Assembly (NCBI GenBank): GCA_045658805.1
Contig: JAZOVQ010000025.1
Coordinates: 1-22,298 of the forward strand
Direction of reading: 5' to 3'
DNA from: Scatosoma sp045658805
GTDB taxonomy: Bacteria > Bacillota > Clostridia > Christensenellales > Borkfalkiaceae
DNA: 22,298 bases
The notes below the pieces were generated by a model. That model had not been told where the DNA came from and ran no database searches. It was given only the letters and a program-made list of their open reading frames with translations. The position numbers and the translations under genes were made by a program. Numbering within the stretch: position 1 is the first letter of the stretch; the number at the start of each line of letters is the position of its first letter. Below are positions 1-9,098 of the stretch, piece by piece.

Positions 1-434
1 GTCAAATATTTTTCTGCTTCCGCTTGAATATCCAACGTTTTATCTTGCGCCAAAATAGCGTCTGCCAAGGGCTGTAAACCTTTTGCAATCGCAACGGACG
101 CGCGTGTTTTGCGCTTTTGCTTGTACGGACGGTAAATATCCTCTACTTCCGTGAGGGTAATCGCCTTTTCAAGCGCGGCTTGAATATCATCCGTCATTTT
201 ACCTTGTTCTGTAATGGCGTTTGCCACCTCGTCCTTTCTCTTTTGCAGATTGCGCAAATATGTAAGTCTATCAAATAATTCACGCAAGATTTGGTCGTCG
301 CATGCCCCCGTCATTTCTTTGCGGTAACGCGCAATGAAAGGAATGGTGTTCCCTTCGTCGATAAGCGAAAGGATATTTTTAGCGTGCGTAGGATGTAAGT
401 TAAATTCTTGAGTGATCGTTTGTAAAATGTCCAT
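1..434 (-). CDS. tex: Tex family S1 RNA-binding protein, N-terminal part (cut by window edge)
   Basis: The frame opens with ATG at 434 and runs uninterrupted off the left edge, so only about 144 N-terminal codons are present. An AAAGGT ribosome binding site lies 6 nt upstream of the ATG. The translation contains EGNTIPFIARYRKE followed by a short spacer and LRELFDRL, and later DIYRPYKQKRKT. These are hallmarks of the N-terminal helical region of Tex (YqgF/HhH/S1 transcription accessory protein). Tex binds nucleic acid through a C-terminal S1 domain, which lies outside this window, and is linked to transcription and RNA quality control. It starts 25 nt after the AlkD-like gene stops, so it is probably the distal gene of the same operon. 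The family call is secure; nothing can be said about the missing domains. Confidence 0.9.
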   Translation of the reverse strand, partial: MDILQTITQEFNLHPTHAKNILSLIDEGNTIPFIARYRKEMTGACDDQILRELFDRLTYLRNLQKRKDEVANAITEQGKMTDDIQAALEKAITLTEVEDIYRPYKQKRKTRASVAIAKGLQPLADAILAQDKTLDIQAEAEKYL

Positions 435-459
435 GTGAATACCTTTGTTTTATTTTTCT

Positions 460-1125
460 TTATTTTTTTAAGGAATTAAGAAATTCCTTTTGTGTCGTTG
501 TTAATCGATAGCTTTCTCTTGCTTTTTGTATCGCTTTATTGTACGTTTTCACGTCAATTTGACTATTTTTCAACAATAAAAGTCCGTCTTCGTATCGTTT
601 TGTGATAATTTCGGCAATCAACCAAGCAACCGCCATATGAACGTAATATTTTTGCGTATCTGCCAAATTTATAAATTTTTGCAACGTGTCCGTCCATTCC
701 GTATCCGTATAATAATACAATAACGCAACGAGCGCATACCGCTGTGAAAATTCCGTGTTTTTATCAAAAATTCTTTTCAAAATGGGAAGAAAATCACTTT
801 GTCGACCTTTGATACAATTTGCTTTAAAGCCGTCGCAGGTTGCCCAATTGTCTATCTTGTCTACGCAAGCTTCTACGTAAGACGAAAAAGCTTCGTACGG
901 TAAAGCCGCTATTTGTGCCAATTGAATGAACGTCACCTCGAAATATTCGCTTGGATAGGTGAAAATTTCTTGCCAATCCTCTTGAAATTGACGAGCTAGC
1001 TGCCGCATTTTCGGCGTGCGTACCCCTAAAATGGCTTGCTTTGTAAAAATGAGCTTGCGTTGAAATTGCGCGAACTCCTCTTCCGCATTCCTCTTCAATT
1101 CATTTAATAGAACCGAATATTTCAT
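460..1125 (-). CDS. AlkD-like DNA alkylation repair protein (HEAT-like DNA glycosylase)
   Basis: This 221-residue protein matches the DNA alkylation repair family (AlkD/AlkC superfamily, HEAT-like repeats). Members remove N3- and N7-alkylated purines without flipping the base, starting base excision repair. Visible signatures are ILGVRTPKMRQLAR near residues 32-45, DNWATCDGF at 92-100 and the helix YVHMAVAWLIAE near 160-172. By analogy with Bacillus AlkD, Asp98 fits the catalytic aspartate and Arg129 the conserved arginine; this assignment is from memory of the family, not an alignment. The start at 1125 has an AAGGAG site close upstream. The first 26 nt of the gene overlap the end of the upstream hypoxanthine-DNA glycosylase gene, indicating translational coupling of two base-excision enzymes. 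Length is normal for the family. Confidence 0.85.
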   Translation of the reverse strand: MKYSVLLNELKRNAEEEFAQFQRKLIFTKQAILGVRTPKMRQLARQFQEDWQEIFTYPSEYFEVTFIQLAQIAALPYEAFSSYVEACVDKIDNWATCDGFKANCIKGRQSDFLPILKRIFDKNTEFSQRYALVALLYYYTDTEWTDTLQKFINLADTQKYYVHMAVAWLIAEIITKRYEDGLLLLKNSQIDVKTYNKAIQKARESYRLTTTQKEFLNSLKK

Positions 1126-1594
1126 ACAGCTCCTTATGCCACGTTTCTACGTTATAACGTGGGTTTGCAGGGCTTGTCGACGGCATTTTCGCATAGGGTA
1201 TCGCCACGTTGGCATAACCTCGCAAAAACAGCTGATAGGCAAGCGTTCCGTTTAATAAAATTTTTTCAACGTGCGTACGGCGGAAAATTTCGTTTAAATT
1301 GGCAAGCTCGGCATTTTTTACGGTCGCATCCGACGAGCCTTCAATTTCGCATGAAACCGCCATATCCCAAAGCGCAATCCCCTTTTGCAATAAAAAATTA
1401 CGTTTTTCTTCCACCGTCGATGGCACTTCTTCGCCAAAAAATCCAAATAACATTTTCCAAAATCGGTTTTGCTTATGTCCGTAATAAAAGTCAATTTCTC
1501 GGCTTTTTACAGACGGAAAACTACCCAAAATAAGCAAGCGGCTGTCCGCATTGTAAACGGGCGCGAAACCGATTTTTCTATCGTGATTATCCAT
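1100..1594 (-). CDS. Hypoxanthine (deoxyinosine)-DNA glycosylase, UDG family 6
   Basis: This 164-residue protein resembles family 6 uracil-DNA-glycosylase-fold enzymes (HDG), which excise hypoxanthine formed by adenine deamination. Motifs seen are LLILGSFPSVKSR (residues 20-32), FYYGHKQNRFW (36-46, with Asn43 where HDG has its catalytic Asn) and MPSTSPANPRY (137-147), the motif-3 equivalent. I place the start at 1594 because the protein then begins just before the conserved core and the ATG follows the stop of the M16 protease gene by 4 nt. An upstream start at 1639 in the same frame would overlap the protease by about 40 nt and add 15 residues of non-conserved sequence. No good ribosome binding site precedes 1594, so coupling to the protease gene is likely. 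The 3' end overlaps the next repair gene by 26 nt. Confidence 0.87.
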   Translation of the reverse strand: MDNHDRKIGFAPVYNADSRLLILGSFPSVKSREIDFYYGHKQNRFWKMLFGFFGEEVPSTVEEKRNFLLQKGIALWDMAVSCEIEGSSDATVKNAELANLNEIFRRTHVEKILLNGTLAYQLFLRGYANVAIPYAKMPSTSPANPRYNVETWHKELYEIFGSIK

Positions 1595-1598
1595 TGTA

Positions 1599-2837
1599 TT
1601 ATAAATTGAGAGGTTTGTCCGTATCGCCAACAAGAGCAATTGCCTTTCTCTTCTCGTCGAACATTACGTCCAGCGCTTCGCGCACCTTGTCGTAAGTCAT
1701 TGCATTAATTTTTGCAAGCTTTTCCTCAAAATCAAAGATTTTGTTATAATACAACATATATTTGCCGTACAAAAGCATTTGCGCATTTGTGCTTTCATTG
1801 CTAAAAAACATTCCTGCTTTCATTTGCTCACGGCTGCGCAAAAATTCGTCTTCCGTAATCCCGTTTTTGCGCATATCTTGGATAACGTCCGTAATTGCGC
1901 CGTACGCTTCCTCTACGTGCGCAGGATTTACCCCTGCGTAAATGTTTTGAATAGCGCATTCGGGGAAAGCCGAAATATACGAATAAACCGAATAAGCAAG
2001 CCCGCGTTTTTCACGAACTTCTTGGAACAATCTTGCGCTCATAGAGCCGCCGAGTACGCCGTTGATTGCGCTAATCATATCCTCTTTTTCGTCACCGCGA
2101 GGAACGGCGGGATAGCCGATTGCCAAATGCATTTGTTCAATAGGTTTACGCTTTACAACGCTTTGGTGGCAAAAGGTAATTTGAGGTTTTCTTGCCTCGA
2201 AAGCGCCTTTTTCCAAATCGGCAAAATAGTTTTCTACCAACGCTTGCGCTGAGGAAAAATCAATTGCGCCCGCAAAAGAAATAACGATATTTTCAGGACA
2301 ATATCTCGCGCGTTTATATTTTTTAATGTCGGCAACGGTAAAGCTCTTTACGTTGGACGCAGGGCCGAGAATGTTTCTACCGTAATTCTCTTTCCCATAA
2401 AATGCGCCTGCCAACAAATCCAAACACAAATCCTCGGGCGAATCCTCGTTCATGGAAATTTCTTCGCAAACTACCCCTTTTTCTCTTTGCATTTCTTCTT
2501 CGGGGAAGGTAGATTTCAAGAATAAATCGGAAAGCAACTCGAAACAAGCTTCCGTATGGTCGCTGGTGCATTTGGAATAATAGCAAGTAACGTCCTTACT
2601 GGTAAAGGCGTTTACTTGCGCGCCTAAACGGTCGAAGGCGTCGGAAATTTCAAACGCGTTGCGTTTTTCCGTGCCTTTAAATTGCATGTGTTCAATGAAA
2701 TGCGAAATGCCGTCCTCTGCATCCGCTTCAATGCCTGCGCCTGTACCGACAAGGATACCCATGGTAACGGACATCAAGCCTTGCATTTGTTTTACAACCA
2801 ATCGTAAACCGTTGCTATACGTCTTTTCGTGTATCAT
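1599..2837 (-). CDS. M16 family zinc metalloprotease (insulinase/pitrilysin; YmxG/MlpA-like)
   Basis: This 412-residue protein has the inverted zinc motif HFIEH at residues 46-50 and the downstream REKGVVCEEI segment (118-127), whose glutamates 125/126 would complete the zinc site about 75 residues later. This is the two-half M16B architecture of the processing-peptidase type: an N-terminal catalytic half and a C-terminal half that includes REKRGLAYSVYS. Single-chain bacterial M16B proteins of about 410 residues form dimers and degrade or process peptides; the specific substrate is unknown. The ATG at 2837 overlaps the stop of the deacetylase-fold gene by 4 nt. A ylxY-like gene followed by a ymxG-like gene is also the Bacillus subtilis order, which supports orthology. 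All visible catalytic residues are intact. Confidence 0.93.
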   Translation of the reverse strand: MIHEKTYSNGLRLVVKQMQGLMSVTMGILVGTGAGIEADAEDGISHFIEHMQFKGTEKRNAFEISDAFDRLGAQVNAFTSKDVTCYYSKCTSDHTEACFELLSDLFLKSTFPEEEMQREKGVVCEEISMNEDSPEDLCLDLLAGAFYGKENYGRNILGPASNVKSFTVADIKKYKRARYCPENIVISFAGAIDFSSAQALVENYFADLEKGAFEARKPQITFCHQSVVKRKPIEQMHLAIGYPAVPRGDEKEDMISAINGVLGGSMSARLFQEVREKRGLAYSVYSYISAFPECAIQNIYAGVNPAHVEEAYGAITDVIQDMRKNGITEDEFLRSREQMKAGMFFSNESTNAQMLLYGKYMLYYNKIFDFEEKLAKINAMTYDKVREALDVMFDEKRKAIALVGDTDKPLNL

Positions 2838-3574
2838 ACTTTTTCTCTCTCCTGTAAATTCTCCGAAACGGTCACCGTTTGCAAAGAATTTGCTTGATAA
2901 TATTTTAAAATATCCCCCAATGCATCCACCGTCGCCTGCATGGGATGCATTAGAATAAAATCGCCAATTTTGACGTTTTTCGTTGCGCGCGTATATATGA
3001 GCGCCGCGTTTTTATCTCGCCAATCTATGGTATCTTTTGACCATAATATCGTTTTCATGTTCAACGCTTTGCTTGCTTGCAACGTATAATCGTTATAGGC
3101 TCCCGAGGGTGGCGCAAACAGCGTAGGCGCTTCCCCAATTGCATATTCGATAAATCGATTGCAATCGGAAATTTCCTTTTGATTTTCTATCAAATCCAAG
3201 CTTTCATGCGCTTTATGAAAATAGCCATGGTTGCCAATTTCATGCCCTGCGGCGTAGATAGCGCGCAAACATTCTACGTTATCGTCCGCCCAGCAACCGC
3301 CGATAAAAAAGGTGGCTTTTGCCTCATAAACGGACAAAATGTCTAAAATGGCATAAACTTCGTCCGTACCCCAATAAACGTTAAACATTAGCGATACGCC
3401 TATGGGAGCTTTGTCCGCCGAACGATACACTTCCGCTCCGTTAATTTCCACGGAAACTTGCTCGTCAATCGGCGAAAGACATAACGCGCCTATGGATAAA
3501 ACCAGCGAACCTAAAACAAGGTTGGTGACAATTTTCATTTGTAAGGTTTTTTTATCAAAAGACCTTTTTCCCAT
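2834..3574 (-). CDS. Membrane-anchored NodB-fold polysaccharide deacetylase-like protein (YlxY type), altered active site
   Basis: This 246-residue protein has a single hydrophobic anchor at about residues 15-33 and then a NodB/CE4 domain: KATFFIGGCW, AAGHEIGNHGYFH, FAPPSGAYND and FILMHP. The zinc-binding histidines of motif 2 are present (His116, His120). Motif 1, normally TFDD, reads MFNVYWG, so the catalytic and metal Asp pair is Asn65-Val66. In motif 3 the usual RPPxG arginine is Ala154. The protein may therefore be catalytically weak or non-hydrolytic, perhaps acting on peptidoglycan at the membrane. A start at 3586 would be TTG; the ATG at 3574 has a GAGGGA site at proper spacing and is preferred. 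It follows mutS2 by 62 nt and overlaps the M16 gene by 4 nt. Family call firm, activity uncertain. Confidence 0.87.
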   Translation of the reverse strand: MGKRSFDKKTLQMKIVTNLVLGSLVLSIGALCLSPIDEQVSVEINGAEVYRSADKAPIGVSLMFNVYWGTDEVYAILDILSVYEAKATFFIGGCWADDNVECLRAIYAAGHEIGNHGYFHKAHESLDLIENQKEISDCNRFIEYAIGEAPTLFAPPSGAYNDYTLQASKALNMKTILWSKDTIDWRDKNAALIYTRATKNVKIGDFILMHPMQATVDALGDILKYYQANSLQTVTVSENLQEREKV

Positions 3575-3636
3575 ATCTTCCCTCAAAAAAGCGTTTGTTT
3601 TATACTATTTCACACTATTTGAGGTTATGCCTATGC

Positions 3637-6036
3637 TTATTTTATTTTTACGATAGTAACACCCGTTTCCCCTTCGCCGTATTTACCAAGACGATATTCG
3701 GCAACGTTGCGTTGCGTACGAAGAAAATCGTGAATCCCTGCACGGAGTTTACCCGTACCCACGCCGTGTACGATACGCACTTCTTCAAGGTTAGATAAAA
3801 CTGCCGCATCTAAAAAGGCTTCCACTTCGGGTAAGGCTTCGTGAACGGTCATACCGATAACGTTAATTTCCAACGTGGGCACTGTCTTTGGCTTCAACGT
3901 TTTCGTAACCTGCACCTTATCGTTGTTTTTATTTTGCCATTTTGCCGATTTAGTTACAGTTTGCGCTTTTTGCGAAGAAATAATAGCAGACAAATTGGAG
4001 AATTTGCTGCGAATGCGCATATTTCCACACAAAATTTCTGCTTCCCCTTTTTGCAAGCGAATGCTTTGTACAACGCCTTCCTGGGCAATGTTTTTCACAA
4101 ACACTTTGTCGCCTACTTTTAAATCTTCGCCCTTTACCGCAGCGTACTGCGCCGCAAGATTGCTTTCGTTCTCCGTTTCGTAAGTCTTATCTAAAAGTCG
4201 GTTTTTCAAGGTGCGCGCCTTAATCAAATCCGCTTCGTCAATTTGTTCTTTTGCGAAGATTTTTTCAATTTCTTCAAGCAATTCTTCCGCGGAAGCCGCT
4301 CGCTCATTGATAATTCTACGCGATTCCGCTTTCGCCGAAGCGTACAGCTTTTCTTTCTCTTTAGCAAGCTTTTCTTCCTCGCGCTCTAACGCCGTCAATT
4401 TCGCTTGCCATTCCGCTTTCATAAGATTGCTTTCCCTAAGCGTTTCCTCCGCTTTTAAGCGGCTTTCCTCGGCGCTACGGACGATATTTTCAAACTTTTG
4501 CGCGTCTTCGGACAAATTGCCGAGCGCTTCCGTTAAAATACTTTCTTTTAATCCCAAACGACGAGAGATTGCCAATGCGTTGCTAGAGCCGGGCAACCCG
4601 ATATGCATTACGTATAAGGGTTGTAAAGTGTCCGAATCGAACTCCATACAAGCGTTTTCAATGCCTTTTGCCGAAAAAGCAAATTCTTTCAAGGCAGTGT
4701 AATGGGTGGTAACTACGCCGGCGCAACCGGTTTGCAACAAGTGCGCAACGATAGCCTTTGCCAATGCCTGCCCCTCGTCGGGATCGGTACCGCCCCCCAA
4801 TTCGTCAATCAACACCAAACTGCGCTTATCCGCTTTGTTTACGATATCAATAATGTTAGTGATATGCGAAGAGAACGATGATAAGCTTTCTTCAATGCTT
4901 TGCGAATCGCCTACGTCGCAATAAATTTCGTTAAACGTAGAAATTACCGCACGTTTTGCAGGGATAAAAAATCCGCACATTGCCATCATGGAAAAAAGCC
5001 CGATCATCTTCAACGTAACCGTTTTGCCGCCCGTATTAGGACCGCTAATTAGCAAGAAACGATATTCTTTCCCCAATGCCAAGCTGACGGGAACAACCTT
5101 TTTTCTATCAATGAGTGGATGTCGCCCCATATCAATATGAATGTGTCCGCAATCGTTGACTTCGGGTTTTACGCAAGACAATTTATAAGCGTATTCTGCA
5201 CGAGCGTAAAAAGCGTCGATTTCTTCCAAAAGAGAAATGTCCGTTTGCAATTCCTGCGATAAATCACCTACACGTCTTGACAATTCGCGCAAAATGCGTT
5301 CCACTTCTTCCTTTTCGTCAATCGCCAAAGAACGAAGCTCGTTGTTCATTTCTAAAACTTCTTCGGGTTCGATAAAGAAGGTTGCACCGCTTGCTGAACG
5401 ATCGTGAATAAAGCCTTTAATGTTGCGTTTATATTCGGCGCGAACAGGCAAAACGTAACGATTATCACGCATCGTGACAATGCCGTCTTGCAAATATTTT
5501 CCCTCACTTCCAGTTAAATATTCCGCTAAACGAGAACGGATTTTTTCGTTTAACAAACGAATTTCTCTACGAACGGTATACAGCTTATCGCTAGCATAAT
5601 CGCTCACTTCGGTATCACTTAAAATTTTCGTTTTAATATCGTCTTCCAAATGCGCGTCGAAATAAATGTTTTGCGAAATTAAACGCATTCGCGTGATATC
5701 GTCGTCCGTAACGCCGTTGATACTGGTATATGCGATACGCGCGGAACGTAAAAGATTTTCCGCTTTTAATAATTCACCGCAGGTAAGCGCGGAGCCTTTT
5801 GCCGCGCGGCCCAATTCATCGTTAAACGCAGGGAAAAATTCCACCTTGGATATGCCGTGCGAGAACAAAAGCCGAATGCTCTCTTCCGTGCATTTCAACA
5901 GCTTTTTCACTTCGTCGACGTCCGAGCAGGGTTGCGTTTTTTGCAAACGGTCCTTACCTCCGTCCAAAACGGCGTATTCCGCAGCCAAAGCCAAAATCTT
6001 ATTCAATTCGGTTTTTTCTATCGCTCGCTGATTCAT
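3637..6036 (-). CDS. mutS2: MutS2 (ATPase with C-terminal Smr nuclease domain)
   Basis: This 799-residue protein shows the MutS2 layout: core/lever helices, a MutS-type ABC ATPase with Walker A GPNTGGKT near residues 332-339 and Walker B LVLIDELGGGTDP near 407-419, a long charged coiled coil at about 520-640, a KOW-like linker (LKVGDKVFVKNIAQEG) and a C-terminal Smr domain with VRIVHGVGTGKL. It lacks the mismatch-recognition domain of MutS. In the family the protein suppresses homologous recombination by cutting branched DNA. In Bacillus subtilis it also recognises collided ribosomes and is called RqcU. Length is typical. The ATG at 6036 has AAAGGA upstream. The gene starts 18 nt after the U32 gene ends, so the two are almost certainly co-transcribed. 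Confidence 0.97.
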   Translation of the reverse strand: MNQRAIEKTELNKILALAAEYAVLDGGKDRLQKTQPCSDVDEVKKLLKCTEESIRLLFSHGISKVEFFPAFNDELGRAAKGSALTCGELLKAENLLRSARIAYTSINGVTDDDITRMRLISQNIYFDAHLEDDIKTKILSDTEVSDYASDKLYTVRREIRLLNEKIRSRLAEYLTGSEGKYLQDGIVTMRDNRYVLPVRAEYKRNIKGFIHDRSASGATFFIEPEEVLEMNNELRSLAIDEKEEVERILRELSRRVGDLSQELQTDISLLEEIDAFYARAEYAYKLSCVKPEVNDCGHIHIDMGRHPLIDRKKVVPVSLALGKEYRFLLISGPNTGGKTVTLKMIGLFSMMAMCGFFIPAKRAVISTFNEIYCDVGDSQSIEESLSSFSSHITNIIDIVNKADKRSLVLIDELGGGTDPDEGQALAKAIVAHLLQTGCAGVVTTHYTALKEFAFSAKGIENACMEFDSDTLQPLYVMHIGLPGSSNALAISRRLGLKESILTEALGNLSEDAQKFENIVRSAEESRLKAEETLRESNLMKAEWQAKLTALEREEEKLAKEKEKLYASAKAESRRIINERAASAEELLEEIEKIFAKEQIDEADLIKARTLKNRLLDKTYETENESNLAAQYAAVKGEDLKVGDKVFVKNIAQEGVVQSIRLQKGEAEILCGNMRIRSKFSNLSAIISSQKAQTVTKSAKWQNKNNDKVQVTKTLKPKTVPTLEINVIGMTVHEALPEVEAFLDAAVLSNLEEVRIVHGVGTGKLRAGIHDFLRTQRNVAEYRLGKYGEGETGVTIVKIK

Positions 6037-6054
6037 AGTATCCTTTGAATGGGG

Positions 6055-8259
6055 TTATAATACGCCCCTTTTATAATGTCCTGACGTGTATTTTTGATAC
6101 ACTTTCTTTTGTTCTTCTTCCGTTTCGGCTAAAACGGCTTGTTTTTTGTTTTCCGTAACCGAAAAATCCATCAATCGTCCTGCGCCAGCCAAGCCATTGC
6201 CAACCAAATTGGCGCAATTGAAAACCTCAAACCTGCACGCTCCGTCCGCAGATTTGTATCGACGTACGGGGAAAGTACGGCCATTTTCATCCGTCAACGC
6301 ATATACCGCTTTCTTATCACAATTTGCGCAGGTTTTTCCAAAGGGACAATAACACAAATCCATCAATTTGATATCCCCAAATGACAACGCAAACGCCTTA
6401 TCCGTTATCAATGCGGTTAATTCTTCCAACCGCCCTTCTTTTGAAAGCGCATAATGGCTAACGCAAGGCAATTTCAATAATTGATTAAGTGAAATGGTAT
6501 TGATAATATGCAAGCCTGTCCCAACGAACACTTTACAGTTTTCTTCCGTTGCAAAGGCTAACGCGGCATAATTTTCCGCATAAACGCCGTCAAAACCACC
6601 CTCTCGTATTCTCAAACGTATATTTTCCACGTCCGCGTCGTTTGCAAAGGCAGGGAAATATAAATATTTCTCTTGCTTGCAATCAAGAACGCTTTGCGGT
6701 GCAACTGCCGAATAATCGTTTGGTTTGTAAATGGCTATATCCGTTGTAATGCCCGAAAAATCCGACGAGATAATCGCCGTTTGTTTGTTAGTACCTTTAA
6801 ACGCAGGCGTTGTGAAACTTTCGTATTGGTAAACCGTATTGCCGTTTTGCACGATACGGTCGGACAATTGCTCGTAAAACGCGCGGCGGAATGCATTAAG
6901 TTGTGATTTCGGAGCAAACACGTTGCCTTGAATATCTATCCTTTCAAAACAAACCTCAACGGGCAACCCGTCCGTCTTTAAAAAGCACGCCTGCACTTCT
7001 TCCTGCGTAAGCGCGCGCGTTTGCGCCGAAGTAAACTTTTCAGCGGATTGTACGCATACTCCACCGCCTTCCGCTGTTGCAAAATTATTTTCCGTAAAGG
7101 AAAGCCATACGGAGATTTTTTCCGTCCGTTTCCCTTGCAACAATCGTTCGTTTAACGCTGTATCCGTCGTGACAAAAACGCCGTCGCCGTTTTTCAAGCG
7201 AGCTTTAGACATTATGCTAAAACCGTTTCTTTCCGTTTTTGCAAATACCGCGCCGCCAATTTCCTGCCCGTCGCGTAAAATTTTAAATGCGTCGCCGTTT
7301 TGCGCTTTAAAGGCGCTTTCTACAACAAATTTTCCGTTAAAGACCTTTACAACGCCGACCTTTTCCCCTAAATGTCCTTGCACAACAGGAGATAAAAAGC
7401 GCTTATCCTGCCCAAACGCCAAACCGCGCGTATAATTCCCTCGATTATACGTTCTCTTTAAATTGGATAACGCATTGGTTTGCGGTTTTCCATCTACGAT
7501 TGAACGATAATATTGCACGGCGGCGGACACGTATTCCGCTCGGCGCATACGGCCTTCAATTTTGAAAGACACAACGCCTGCATCAATAAGCTTTTGAACG
7601 TCCTCACCCACGCATAAATCGGACAAAGACAACGCATACGAGGGTTCTTCGAAACCCTTTCTATCGTACGTATAACGCTTACGGCAGGGCTGTTTGCAAC
7701 GCCCACGGTTGCCGCTGTTACCGCCTGCAAATGAAGAAAAATAGCATTGTCCTGAAAAGCAAGTGCAAAGCGCGCCCTGCACAAACACTTCCGTTTCCAT
7801 AAACGAAGCAATTTCTTTTATTTCTTTAAGCGGCGTTTCACGCGCCAAAATCACTCTGGAAAAGCCGCATTCTTTGGCAAATTTCGCACCGTAAAGGTTG
7901 CATACACCCGCCTGCGTACTTAAATGCAACACGACATCGGGATATTTCTCATGAATGGCCTTGCCAAGTAAAGCGTCCTGCATAATGATAGCGTCTACGC
8001 CCATATTCCAAACGGAAAGCAAGGTTTTTATAAAAGCTTCCGTTTCACTGTCCTTGACAATGGTGTTCATGGCAACGTAAACCTTTACTCCGCAAAAATG
8101 CGCTTGCTTTAAAATGGCGCGCAAAGCCTCCCCGTCAAAATTTTCCGCACTTTGACGAGCTGAGAAAGAAGAATATCCAAGATATATTGCGTCCGCACCA
8201 TTATTGATTGCAGCCAACGCACATTCCGCATTCCCTGCAGGAGCTAAAATTTCCAACAT
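6055..8259 (-). CDS. U32 family protein, RlhA-like (putative 23S rRNA hydroxylation)
   Basis: This 734-residue protein begins MLEILAPAGN, the standard N-terminus of U32 proteins, and carries the U32 signature EVFVQGALC followed by FSGQCYFSS, then NRGRCKQPCR. Although named peptidases, characterised U32 members (RlhA, TrhP, UbiU/V) are prephenate-dependent RNA or ubiquinone hydroxylation factors that hold an iron-sulfur cluster on conserved cysteines. The length and the C-terminal extension (DUF3656-like, with LCYCPFGKTCANC near the end) fit the long RlhA type better than the shorter TrhP pair. The start at 8259 has AAAGGA upstream and lies 1 nt after the HAD stop; a TTG at 8280 would overlap that gene. 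Substrate assignment is inference from the family. Confidence 0.88.
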   Translation of the reverse strand: MLEILAPAGNAECALAAINNGADAIYLGYSSFSARQSAENFDGEALRAILKQAHFCGVKVYVAMNTIVKDSETEAFIKTLLSVWNMGVDAIIMQDALLGKAIHEKYPDVVLHLSTQAGVCNLYGAKFAKECGFSRVILARETPLKEIKEIASFMETEVFVQGALCTCFSGQCYFSSFAGGNSGNRGRCKQPCRKRYTYDRKGFEEPSYALSLSDLCVGEDVQKLIDAGVVSFKIEGRMRRAEYVSAAVQYYRSIVDGKPQTNALSNLKRTYNRGNYTRGLAFGQDKRFLSPVVQGHLGEKVGVVKVFNGKFVVESAFKAQNGDAFKILRDGQEIGGAVFAKTERNGFSIMSKARLKNGDGVFVTTDTALNERLLQGKRTEKISVWLSFTENNFATAEGGGVCVQSAEKFTSAQTRALTQEEVQACFLKTDGLPVEVCFERIDIQGNVFAPKSQLNAFRRAFYEQLSDRIVQNGNTVYQYESFTTPAFKGTNKQTAIISSDFSGITTDIAIYKPNDYSAVAPQSVLDCKQEKYLYFPAFANDADVENIRLRIREGGFDGVYAENYAALAFATEENCKVFVGTGLHIINTISLNQLLKLPCVSHYALSKEGRLEELTALITDKAFALSFGDIKLMDLCYCPFGKTCANCDKKAVYALTDENGRTFPVRRYKSADGACRFEVFNCANLVGNGLAGAGRLMDFSVTENKKQAVLAETEEEQKKVYQKYTSGHYKRGVL

Positions 8260-8260
8260 A

Positions 8261-9091
8261 TCAATCCTTTGTATAACCAAATTCCTCTATAATTGCGCCG
8301 ATTGCATCCTCATCATTGGACAAAGGATATACTTGCGCGTGCTTTTGTAATTGCATATCGGCATTTTTTACCGCAAAACCAAGACCAGCTGCTTGTACCA
8401 TTGCTAAATCGTTTTGTTGATCACCAATGCCAATCGTTTTATCCATGCTTATGCCGTAATAATCGGCAAGAAATTGCACTGAAGTGCCTTTTGTGTAGGC
8501 GTTGTTGCCAATCTCGACCAAAGTTTTCGCACTGGACGTTACGTAGCAGGACGGAGAAGCGAACGTTTTTGTCAATTCCTTGCAAACCCATTCCCGATCC
8601 TTCGGCGCAACCAATGCGGTAATTTTCGAAGGCTCGCAACCGCTTTCTTGCAAAAACTGTGACATTGGCTTATCGTCGATAACGACGCCTTTCACCTGCA
8701 CAATTTGTTCATAATCGGCAAACGCTTTGTTTCGCATATTCGAATAATAAGCCCACGGCTCGTAAACGTGAATATGTAAGCCCATTTCTTCCATTTTTTT
8801 GCATACGGCAATCGCCTTTTCATTATCAAGCCTGCCGTCCAGCAACATTTTTCCGCTTTCAATATCCACAATGGACGCGCCTTGACTGCACGCAACGGCA
8901 CCTGTCAAGCCAAGCGCTTGAAGTTGCGATAAAATGCATACTGGGATACGCCCTGTGGAAATGGCAAATTTACCGCCGTCGGCTACGTATCGGCGTATTT
9001 TTTCTTTTGTTTGCTCGGCAATTGTACCGTCCGAGCGAAGAAGGGTTCCGTCAAAATCGGAAACTATCAATGCATAATTTATTTTTTTCAT
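8261..9091 (-). CDS. Cof-type HAD-IIB family phosphatase
   Basis: This 276-residue protein has HAD motif I DFDGTLL (nucleophile Asp12, acid/base Asp14), motif II ISTGR, and motif IV IGIGDQQNDLAM near the C-terminus, with a lysine near residue 197 in a typical position. The inserted cap fits subclass IIB (Cof/YbjI/YidA type). These enzymes dephosphorylate sugar phosphates, flavin or pyridoxal phosphates, and substrate specificity cannot be read from sequence. The ATG at 9091 lies 7 nt after the uvrC stop; a longer reading from 9151 would overlap uvrC by over 50 nt and adds non-conserved residues. The ribosome binding site is weak (GGTAAG), so coupling to uvrC is likely. The stop lies 1 nt before the U32 start. 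Confidence 0.9.
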   Translation of the reverse strand: MKKINYALIVSDFDGTLLRSDGTIAEQTKEKIRRYVADGGKFAISTGRIPVCILSQLQALGLTGAVACSQGASIVDIESGKMLLDGRLDNEKAIAVCKKMEEMGLHIHVYEPWAYYSNMRNKAFADYEQIVQVKGVVIDDKPMSQFLQESGCEPSKITALVAPKDREWVCKELTKTFASPSCYVTSSAKTLVEIGNNAYTKGTSVQFLADYYGISMDKTIGIGDQQNDLAMVQAAGLGFAVKNADMQLQKHAQVYPLSNDEDAIGAIIEEFGYTKD

Positions 9092-9098
9092 CTTACCG

